In this document: piece after piece, positions 8,329 through 13,861 of the stretch | How the letters are laid out: every line of letters starts with the position of its first letter | Position numbering within the stretch: the first letter of the stretch is position 1 | DNA from: an uncultured Clostridia bacterium | GTDB lineage: Bacteria > Bacillota > Clostridia > Christensenellales > UBA1242 | Assembly: GCA_944372595.1 (NCBI GenBank) | Contig: CALVZT010000010.1 | Coordinates: 1-14,344 of the forward strand | Direction of reading: 5' to 3' | Length of the DNA stretch: 14,344 bases | Made by a program: the position numbers and the translations under genes | The notes under the pieces: generated by a model | Seen by the model: the letters and a program-made list of their open reading frames with translations, nothing else | The model's database searches: none | What the model was told of the DNA's origin: nothing

Positions 8329-9621
8329 GTGAAATTAGAACTAAATAGCAAACTTCCCAAAATCAATATTCTAAAAAACAGGCGCAAGTTTAAATGCAAT
8401 ATTATTATTAACTGCTCCAAAGGTAATACTTTTTATATTGATGCGCTTGAAAAAAAAGACGTTTATAAATATAAACGCAAAATTGAAAAGGAAGCATTAA
8501 AAGAAGCCGAAATAAAAATCAAAAACAAAAAAAGTAAGAAATCAAAAATTCTTAGTTGGATTTTTTTGTTGATTAATTTGACCGTTATTACAATAATTTT
8601 ATTAGTACAAGCAAAAGATGGTGAAGTTGCTTCGGCGGGTGAATTACACGTTAATGGTTGGTATTTGCTTTGTGTGTTTGGATTGTTTGCAATACTCATG
8701 TTATGTGACCAGTTTAGTTTTGCAACATTAATACACAAATCCACAAAAGTTTATCGTCCGAATTTATCTTATAAAGTTTCCGCCATTGGTAGATATTATG
8801 ATGTTATAACTCCGTTTGCAACAGGCGGTCAACCATTCCAAATATATTATCTTAGCAAATATGGGATTAAGCCTAGTGAAGCTGTATCAATTACATTAGG
8901 TAAATATATTTTTAGACAGATTGCAAGCATTGTGTTTTTTGGTGTAGCACTATTTGTTAATTTATATATTACAACCTCGGCTTCAAATGCCGGGCAAGTA
9001 ACAATAGGTGTTGCAAGTTGGGCAGGTTTTATAATTAATTTTATATTGTTGGCAATCATCATATTGATATGTACTAATAAAAAAATTGGTGGTGGACTTG
9101 TAATTGGATTTATCAAACTAGGATATAAATTAAAGATTGTCAAAGATTACAAAGCTACATTTAGGAAAGTTATGCTGGGGGTTAGAAATTGGCAATCCAC
9201 TATCAAATCTTATAATAAATCATATTTTATTGTGCCTGCGAATACCTTATTGTCCATATTGTATATGATATCAATGTATTCAATACCGTACTTTATATTT
9301 TGTGCCTTTGAAGGCTGGCAACCTGCTATGTGGTCACATATTCTAACTCTTGCAGTAATGGTTGATTTGGCGGCTTGCTTTATGCCTTTACCAGGCGGAA
9401 CAGGGGTGGCAGAACTTTCTTTTGTTGCATTATTTTCAAGTCTATTCTCAACCGGTAATGTCTTCTGGGCACTTATAATATGGCGTGTTGCATCTTATTA
9501 TATTTATATAATACAAGGCTTGTTATTACTTTTATATGATGCTATTATAGGTAACAAACGTCTTAGTAAAAATAAAGAAAAATGGTCAAAACCAAAAGTA
9601 AAAATTGAGTTTACATTATAA
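8329..9621 (+). CDS. LPG synthase-TM/UPF0104-family integral membrane protein (putative flippase)
   Basis: 430 residues of the UPF0104/YbhN family, related to the flippase part of MprF and to polyprenyl-linked sugar flippases. Diagnostic stretches are YYDVITPFATGGQPFQ (156-171) and MPLPGGTGVAELSF (352-365). About eight hydrophobic segments are seen, near 74-94, 110-130, 193-214, 228-249, 301-327, 336-353, 364-375 and 378-404. There is no catalytic lysyltransferase domain, so it would move rather than synthesise a lipid; the substrate is unknown. An unusual feature is the roughly 73-residue, strongly basic N-terminal extension before the first membrane segment, rich in Lys and likely cytoplasmic. 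The start is the GTG at 8329, with GGAGAGGA at 8314-8321 as ribosome site. It is a single-gene unit between two terminators. Confidence 0.85.
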   Translation: MKLELNSKLPKINILKNRRKFKCNIIINCSKGNTFYIDALEKKDVYKYKRKIEKEALKEAEIKIKNKKSKKSKILSWIFLLINLTVITIILLVQAKDGEVASAGELHVNGWYLLCVFGLFAILMLCDQFSFATLIHKSTKVYRPNLSYKVSAIGRYYDVITPFATGGQPFQIYYLSKYGIKPSEAVSITLGKYIFRQIASIVFFGVALFVNLYITTSASNAGQVTIGVASWAGFIINFILLAIIILICTNKKIGGGLVIGFIKLGYKLKIVKDYKATFRKVMLGVRNWQSTIKSYNKSYFIVPANTLLSILYMISMYSIPYFIFCAFEGWQPAMWSHILTLAVMVDLAACFMPLPGGTGVAELSFVALFSSLFSTGNVFWALIIWRVASYYIYIIQGLLLLLYDAIIGNKRLSKNKEKWSKPKVKIEFTL

Positions 9622-9644
9622 AAAAATCCCGATGGGATTTTTTT
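9621..9644. terminator. Bidirectional terminator between convergent genes
   Basis: AAAAAATCCC (9621-9630), loop GAT, and GGGATTTTTT (9634-9643) form a perfect 10-bp stem with A and T tracts on either side, so it can act on both strands. It ends the flippase gene on the plus strand and can end the deacetylase-like gene on the minus strand. Confidence 0.88.
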
Positions 9645-9670
9645 GATGAAAGCGAATGTGTTACATTAAG

Positions 9671-11029
9671 TTATTGTCTATATTTATAATCAAACACTTC
9701 TTCGGTATTAAATAATCTTGATAATTGTTCTTTTCTATTTCTTAATGTGTATCCGTCTATTGGAGTTCTGTCCATAAATAGAACATTTTTTGTATTTGGT
9801 AAATAACTATAATATTGATTTATTCCAACTCCGCAAAATAATTTAAAACCATATTTTTGAAGTAGTTGATGTTTTTGTGACAAATTATTATCTTCGTTAA
9901 CAACCCATTCGCCGTATGGATAAACATATATAGAAGTTTCTCCCACCAAGGAAGCAACTTCGTCTTGCCATTTTTGGAGTTCTTCTTCAAACTTTTCATC
10001 GCTGATTTTCTTCATGTGATAATGTCCGTATGAGTGGCTAGCAAATGTCCAGCCTAAGTCTTTTAATTTTTGTATAATAGGTTTTACTTTTTCTATTTCT
10101 TTTTGTCTGTTGATGTTTCCTTTTTGGGTTCGATAACCAAGTATGCCATCATATCCTGTAAGACAAATTGTTCCTCTTGCTCCCATAAAGGAAAAGTCAG
10201 GATGTAAAGAAATAAAGTTTTCTAATATTACTATAAATTCATTATCATAACTAATCTTTTTGTTATCGCTAGCTTTTGAAGTATATGTGGCAATATTTCC
10301 ATCATTATCTAAAATTAATTTATCTATCATTCCTTTGTGCATTTTTTTATGATCATAATTTACGTCATCAAAAGAAAAAATTAATGGTTTTTTGCCTTGT
10401 GGTAAATATAATTTATTTTTTGTTATAATACCGTCAATATCAGTAAATATCGAATTTATATCAATTAATATATAATTATTTTCGTATAATTTTTGCAATA
10501 TTTTTTTAAACTCATTTTTAGTAATGCAATCAGTGTCATAACTCGAATACATATTATTATTTTTATTTAATGCGACCGATGGGTCGGCAAGTAAACAGTG
10601 GGTAAATAAATGTTCAATGGGACCGCTATATTCTTGCAAATTCAATTGCATAATTTTATTATATAAACTTTCTTGAATTTTGTTAATTTGGTAGTCATTT
10701 ATATAATATTTTTTTAATATTGTTATTACCTTTTTTGCACTTTCAAATTGAGAATTTTCTATATATTTATTTATATTTTCTATTGCTTGTTTTTTATAAG
10801 TTATTAGTAAATTATTTTTAAAATTATTCAATAAAAAATTATTTACCGTATCTAGTTGTTCGATAAGTTCCATTGCTTTTGTATAATTGTTTTTTTCTAC
10901 TTCTTCTATTATTTGTTTGGTTATTAATTGGGTATTAATATTCTTTTCTAATGTGTCTTGCGGAGAGAATCCAAACAAATTTATAGATAAAAGCAAAAAA
11001 GTTATCAAAAAAATTAATTTTCTTTTCAT
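9671..11029 (-). CDS. Polysaccharide deacetylase-like (NodB/CE4) exported protein
   Basis: 452 residues when started at the ATG complementary to 11027-11029, which has AGAGGA immediately upstream and opens with a signal peptide or membrane anchor (KRKLIFLITFLLLSINLFG). The longer reading from 11107 has no ribosome site and adds a basic tail before the signal, so it is rejected. Residues 25-135 are a helical, Lys/Asn-rich region of unknown role. The NodB-type fold follows: FSFDD (218-222) for the catalytic/metal Asp pair, then a long insert with HPDFSFMGARGT (276-287) and TGYDGILGYRT (291-301), then SHSYGH (331-336) for the metal histidines, YPYGEW (370-375) and a closing RTPIDGYTL (421-429). 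The motif-3 Arg common in CE4 enzymes is not seen before YPYG. Probable substrate is cell-wall or spore polysaccharide, but this is inferred. Monocistronic, facing the flippase and divergent from the YwmB-like gene. Confidence 0.82.
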   Translation of the reverse strand: MKRKLIFLITFLLLSINLFGFSPQDTLEKNINTQLITKQIIEEVEKNNYTKAMELIEQLDTVNNFLLNNFKNNLLITYKKQAIENINKYIENSQFESAKKVITILKKYYINDYQINKIQESLYNKIMQLNLQEYSGPIEHLFTHCLLADPSVALNKNNNMYSSYDTDCITKNEFKKILQKLYENNYILIDINSIFTDIDGIITKNKLYLPQGKKPLIFSFDDVNYDHKKMHKGMIDKLILDNDGNIATYTSKASDNKKISYDNEFIVILENFISLHPDFSFMGARGTICLTGYDGILGYRTQKGNINRQKEIEKVKPIIQKLKDLGWTFASHSYGHYHMKKISDEKFEEELQKWQDEVASLVGETSIYVYPYGEWVVNEDNNLSQKHQLLQKYGFKLFCGVGINQYYSYLPNTKNVLFMDRTPIDGYTLRNRKEQLSRLFNTEEVFDYKYRQ

Positions 11030-11070
11030 ATTTTTCCTCTTTTTAGTATTTTTTGATAAATTTTGTAATG

Positions 11071-11099
11071 TATGCACCTTTTGGTGTATATTTTTTTTT
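11071..11099 (+). terminator. Plus-strand intrinsic-terminator-shaped hairpin in the divergent spacer
   Basis: TATGCACC (11071-11078), loop TTTT and GGTGTATA (11083-11090) form an 8-bp stem with one G-U pair, followed by nine T (11091-11099). The G-U pair and the T tract make it functional only on the plus strand. It lies 18 bp before the YwmB-like start and inside the 5' leader region of the deacetylase-like gene. It could stop antisense transcripts from the minus-strand gene region or attenuate transcription into the downstream gene. Confidence 0.65.
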
Positions 11100-11117
11100 G
11101 CTGTCAATAATTGCGAT

Positions 11118-11555
11118 ATGAAAAAATTTTTAGCATTAATTTTTGTTCTTGTGTGTTTGTTTTTAACAAAACAAGATAGCCTATTTAATCACTTTGATTT
11201 GCCAAGTGATACTGTTTACTATTTATATTCCGATAAAGCATACGAATATGAAAATAGTGTTTGTGTTGGAAATAGTTATATCATTCAAGATAACAAACCG
11301 ATTAGTTGTGGTGATAGGAAAGTTTATGGAGAATCGGTAAGTTTTGAAGGGGACATTGAATATTTTGAAAATTTACTTAATACTTTACATTTCGAATACG
11401 TATATGAAAATACAGGTGATGTAATAATTGTTAGCGGATACATTCCAAGCATTAAATATTTTTTGTATGTAAATGGTCAGAAAAAAAATATTCAATTAGC
11501 ATTTAACGAGGGGACTATTTCAATTGGCACGCCATTAATTTTGGGTAGTTATTAA
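11118..11555 (+). CDS. YwmB-like exported protein, short form
   Basis: 145 residues with an N-terminal signal or anchor (KKFLALIFVLVCLFL) and an otherwise soluble domain. The C-terminus NIQLAFNEGTISIGTPLILGSY-like block (124-145) closely resembles the end of Bacillus YwmB (NLQIAL...VTVGTPIVTTEY, from memory). YwmB is encoded just upstream of murAA-spoIID-spoIIQ-spoIIID, and this gene sits just upstream of a spoIIQ-like gene. GESVSFEGD (71-79) is the other conserved-looking block. Bacillus YwmB is near 245 residues, so about 100 are missing in the N-terminal part. Function is not established for the family. No Shine-Dalgarno site is visible before the ATG at 11118; the frame continues upstream to 10887, but that part is antisense to the deacetylase-like gene and is rejected. 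Assignment rests on the tail motif plus gene order. Confidence 0.55.
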   Translation: MKKFLALIFVLVCLFLTKQDSLFNHFDLPSDTVYYLYSDKAYEYENSVCVGNSYIIQDNKPISCGDRKVYGESVSFEGDIEYFENLLNTLHFEYVYENTGDVIIVSGYIPSIKYFLYVNGQKKNIQLAFNEGTISIGTPLILGSY

Positions 11556-11608
11556 AAAAATTGTTTAAAAAAAAGTTAAGTGTACATAATCGAAACAAGG
11601 AGGTTAAG

Positions 11609-12208
11609 ATGGTTACAAAAAAAGAAAATTTCATACAATTTATGAAAAGATATGGGTACTTAATTGCTATGGGGGTATTATTAGTTGCGATTGTATTGGC
11701 GGTTGTGTTATCGACTAGTGCAGGCAAAGAAAATTCTGATCCAATACTTACGCCAGATGATCCAAATACTCCGGTTGATACTCAACCAATCACTTTTGCT
11801 AATCCACTTGATAATTTGGAAATTGTTAAAGATTACTCAGCAACTTCGCTTATGTTTAATAAGACATTAAAAAAATGGGAAGCACATAAATGGGTCGATT
11901 TAAAAGCTAATGAAGGTGATTCTGTGTACTGTGTGCTTGATGGTACAGTGCAGAGTATTGAAAATGATTATCTAAGAGGAACAATAATTACAATTGCTCA
12001 TGATGATGGTATTAAGACAATATATGGTTCATTAGGTAATGAAGTTAGTGTTGCAGTAGGTGATAAAGTAACACGAGGTCAAAAAATAGCAACAGCATCA
12101 AATACTGCCCAAGCTGAAAAAAATGAAGGTGTGCATTTGCATTTTGAAGTATTAAAAGATGATGTCAAAGTAAATCCAAATGAATATTTGAATATTTCAG
12201 GCAAATAG
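11609..12208 (+). CDS. spoIIQ: SpoIIQ-like LytM/M23 domain membrane protein
   Basis: Forespore-side engulfment protein by homology: SpoIIQ spans the forespore membrane and binds the mother-cell SpoIIIAH protein. The start is the ATG at 11609 with AAGGAGG at 11597-11603; a reading from 11561 has no ribosome site. The product is 199 residues with one membrane helix (about 17-36), an acidic Pro-rich linker (43-62) and a LytM domain (about 85-195). Metal ligands look intact: H93 and D97 (HxxxD) and H178 of HLH (176-178). The third conserved His of M23 peptidases, in the YGHL position, is Ser (YGSL, S141), so hydrolysis may be weak or absent while zinc binding persists. Clostridial SpoIIQ proteins that bind zinc, unlike that of B. 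subtilis, are known. Position between a YwmB-like gene and spoIIID supports the call. A generic M23 peptidase is the alternative. Confidence 0.82.
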   Translation: MVTKKENFIQFMKRYGYLIAMGVLLVAIVLAVVLSTSAGKENSDPILTPDDPNTPVDTQPITFANPLDNLEIVKDYSATSLMFNKTLKKWEAHKWVDLKANEGDSVYCVLDGTVQSIENDYLRGTIITIAHDDGIKTIYGSLGNEVSVAVGDKVTRGQKIATASNTAQAEKNEGVHLHFEVLKDDVKVNPNEYLNISGK

Positions 12209-12220
12209 CATTAAATTTGC

Positions 12221-12249
12221 TTTACAAAATTAACATTAATAGTTATAAT
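12221..12249 (+). promoter_or_regulatory. Sigma-A promoter for the acyl carrier protein gene
   Basis: TTTACA (12221-12226) and a perfect TATAAT (12244-12249) are separated by exactly 17 bp. Transcription would start near 12256, about 26 bp before the acp ATG. This gives acp a vegetative promoter independent of the sporulation gene upstream. Confidence 0.78.
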
Positions 12250-12281
12250 GTTGAAATAAATTAATTGCTTTGGAGGACAAA

Positions 12282-12506
12282 ATGAGTTTTGATAAAGTTA
12301 GAATGCTTTTGGCAAATCAATTAAATATTTCAGCAGATAAGATAAAAATGGAGTCAAGATTTATTGAAGATTTGAATATTGATTCGTTAGATATGATTGA
12401 AATGTTAATGGCTTTGGAAGATGAATTTGGTGTTATCATTCCGAACGACAAAATTGACAAAATAAAAACTGTTGGTGATTTGTGTAAATTAATATCAGAA
12501 AAATAA
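12282..12506 (+). CDS. acpP: Acyl carrier protein
   Basis: A 74-residue acidic carrier protein that holds acyl chains as thioesters on 4'-phosphopantetheine, in fatty acid synthesis or a related pathway. The attachment site is S35 in NIDSLDMIE, the classic DSL motif, with the usual DEFGV (helix II end) and TVGDL blocks following. Length is normal. The start is the ATG at 12282 with GGAGG at 12272-12276; a TTG at 12270 would overlap that site. It has its own promoter and terminator and is not beside plsX, fabD or fabF, where the main ACP gene usually lies. It may therefore be the housekeeping ACP relocated, or a second specialised ACP. Sequence alone does not decide. Confidence 0.93.
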   Translation: MSFDKVRMLLANQLNISADKIKMESRFIEDLNIDSLDMIEMLMALEDEFGVIIPNDKIDKIKTVGDLCKLISEK

Positions 12507-12514
12507 TAAAAAAT

Positions 12515-12537
12515 TCTCGTTAAAACGAGATTTTTTT
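12515..12537 (+). terminator. Rho-independent terminator after acp
   Basis: TCTCGT (12515-12520), loop TAAA and ACGAGA (12525-12530) form a perfect 6-bp stem followed by seven T. It begins 8 bp after the acp stop and isolates acp from spoIIID. Confidence 0.85.
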
Positions 12538-12567
12538 ATGCAAAAAATTAAAATAATTAAAAAAATA

Positions 12568-12596
12568 ACATATTTTAACAAAATCTTTCATATATT
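12568..12596 (+). promoter_or_regulatory. Sigma-E-type promoter for spoIIID
   Basis: ACATATT (12568-12574) and CATATATT (12589-12596) are separated by 14 bp. The Bacillus sigma-E consensus is KMATATT, 14 bp, CATACAHT: the -35 matches 6/7 and the -10 matches 7/8. spoIIID is a known sigma-E gene in B. subtilis. Transcription would start near 12603, leaving a short leader with the AGAGG ribosome site. Confidence 0.72.
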
Positions 12597-12616
12597 TTAC
12601 CAATCAAGAGGTGAAT

Positions 12617-12877
12617 ATGAAAGAGAGAGAAATCCGCATAATTAATTCCGCAAAATATATTTTAAGGCACAACTCAACCATTAGGGCAACAGCAAATGTG
12701 TTTGGCATTAGCAAAAGTACTTTGCATTATGATTTGTCATATCGGTTAAAAAAAATTGATTTGAGATTATACGAAAAAGTCAAAAAATTATTAGACTATA
12801 ATTTTAGCCAAAAGCATATAAGGGGTGGGCAAGCAACAAGGGAGTTGTATAAAAAATGCAATAAAAGAAAAAAATGA
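12617..12877 (+). CDS. spoIIID: Sporulation transcriptional regulator SpoIIID
   Basis: DNA-binding regulator of the mother cell that switches genes on or off between the sigma-E and sigma-K stages of endospore formation. The 86-residue product matches the family in length (about 80-93). A helix-turn-helix covers about residues 22-44, with the recognition-helix block FGISKSTLHYDL. The C-terminal half holds the signature LDYNFSQKHIRGGQAT (60-75), followed by a basic tail that contributes to DNA binding. The start chosen is the ATG at 12617, served by AGAGG (12607-12611); the GTG at 12611 overlaps that site. A sigma-E-like promoter lies upstream and a terminator overlaps its stop codon. This is the strongest evidence in the window for an endospore-forming lineage. 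Confidence 0.95.
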   Translation: MKEREIRIINSAKYILRHNSTIRATANVFGISKSTLHYDLSYRLKKIDLRLYEKVKKLLDYNFSQKHIRGGQATRELYKKCNKRKK

Positions 12878-12900
12878 CCATTAATTATGGTCTTTTTTTT
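12876..12900. terminator. Bidirectional terminator holding both convergent stop codons
   Basis: GACCAT (12876-12881), loop TAATT and ATGGTC (12887-12892) form a 6-bp stem with T8 after it and an A-rich run (12867-12874) before it, so it works on both strands. The spoIIID stop (12875-12877) and the ttcA stop (12885-12887, minus) lie within it, leaving only 7 bp between the two coding regions. Confidence 0.85.
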
Positions 12901-13610
12901 GTTGGAAATAAATTAGTTCTATCAGGATTGGTAATGGCACCAAAAATTCTATCTTTGACAAACGGGATGTCTTTTTGGATATCTTTGATTAACTTTTTGA
13001 TATATTCTCTTCGAGTATGTTTGTCAGCGGGGCATTCATTGTGTAATACGGGTAAAGTTTTTGCAATGCTTTTGATATTTTTTTCTTCTTCATATATCAA
13101 AGGACGAATTAAAGTAATTTGGCTTTTGTCCATATAACTAACTGGTTGAAATGTTGATAATCTTCCTTCATAAAACATACTAAGAAATAATGTTTCTATT
13201 AAATCATCAGCGTGGTGTCCTAATGCTATTTTGTTGCATCCTAGTTCTATTGCCTTGCTGTTTAGTATACCTCTTCGCATTTTTGAACACAAACTGCATG
13301 GATTTTTTTCTTTTCTTTCATCAAAAATGATTTCTTTTATGTCTGATTCTACTATGTGGTATTCCACATCTAATTCTTGACACATTTTTTTAATTTGCGA
13401 AAAGTCAGTTTTGCCTCTTGTGAGGTCAATACTTATTGCGATTATATCAAATTTTTCGGGACTAAAAATTTTATATTTAGCAAGCGCAAGCAAAAGAACA
13501 AGACTATCTTTGCCCCCCGATACTCCTATTGCGATTTTGTCGCCATTTTTTATCATTTCATAGTCAGTTATTGCTTTTCTTAATCTGCTTAATGTTTTCT
13601 GAATACTCAT
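12885..13610 (-). CDS. ttcA: TtcA-family tRNA thiolation enzyme (2-thiocytidine-32 type)
   Basis: A 241-residue PP-loop ATPase predicted to thiolate tRNA, by family at cytidine-32. The ATP-binding PP-loop SGGKDS is at 31-36. C105 and C108 (PCSLC) are the iron-sulfur or sulfur-transfer cysteines, with C193 (ECPAD) as the likely third. GHHADD (131-136) is the other family block, and the PCSLCxxxRRGIL order matches TtcA rather than the lysidine synthetase TilS. It is shorter than E. coli TtcA (about 310 residues), as in many Bacillota. The start is the ATG complementary to 13608-13610; no clear ribosome site is visible upstream, so the start is less certain than the family. Its promoter is not obvious. 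The gene faces spoIIID. Confidence 0.85.
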   Translation of the reverse strand: MSIQKTLSRLRKAITDYEMIKNGDKIAIGVSGGKDSLVLLLALAKYKIFSPEKFDIIAISIDLTRGKTDFSQIKKMCQELDVEYHIVESDIKEIIFDERKEKNPCSLCSKMRRGILNSKAIELGCNKIALGHHADDLIETLFLSMFYEGRLSTFQPVSYMDKSQITLIRPLIYEEEKNIKSIAKTLPVLHNECPADKHTRREYIKKLIKDIQKDIPFVKDRIFGAITNPDRTNLFPTKKRP

Positions 13611-13763
13611 ACGCTAGATTTTATCAAATTTTTATATCTTTTGCAAGTTTTATGGTTAAATTAATATCAAATTCATCAAAGACAATTAAGATTTTTTATC
13701 AAATTTTGCTTTATTATTTTTTTGTAATTACAAAGTTAATTATTATTTTTATTGCTTATTAAT
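13611..13763. other. AT-rich spacer without recognisable gene
   Basis: Between the ttcA start and the promoter of the lipoprotein gene I see only poly-T-rich sequence. The string TTTTATCAAATTTT occurs twice, about 75 bp apart. No convincing minus-strand promoter for ttcA, no RNA gene and no terminator stands out. Confidence 0.5.
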
Positions 13764-13793
13764 TTGACATGTTTTGCCACAATAACTTATAAT
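13764..13793 (+). promoter_or_regulatory. Consensus sigma-A promoter for the lipoprotein gene
   Basis: Both hexamers are perfect, TTGACA (13764-13769) and TATAAT (13788-13793), with an 18-bp spacer. Transcription should start near 13800, giving a leader of about 60 bases. That leader contains two inverted repeats, 13802-13809 with 13813-13820 and ATTCTT/AAGAAT (13828-13833 with 13837-13842), just ahead of the AGAGAGGA ribosome site. Confidence 0.85.
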
Positions 13794-13861
13794 TGTACTA
13801 GATATTATATATTATAATATTTTGCTCATTCTTGGTAAGAATAAAAGAGAGGAAATATCTT

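Noticed and set aside
11030..11107. Longer N-terminus for the deacetylase-like protein
   Set aside because: It has no ribosome site and would place a basic tail before the signal peptide; the ATG at 11027-11029 has AGAGGA directly upstream.
10887..11117. Upstream extension of the YwmB-like reading frame to 222 residues
   Set aside because: The extension is antisense to the deacetylase-like gene, crosses the terminator hairpin, and is Phe/Asn-rich low-complexity sequence; the signal peptide begins naturally at 11118.
12201..12220. GCAAAT/ATTTGC inverted repeat at the spoIIQ stop as a terminator
   Set aside because: It is a weak 6-bp stem with an 8-base loop and only three T after it; it also abuts the acp -35 box. 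Too weak to call.
13529..13762. 77-residue plus-strand open frame over the ttcA 5' end
   Set aside because: It is antisense to ttcA, hydrophobic only because the DNA is T-rich, and lacks a ribosome site.
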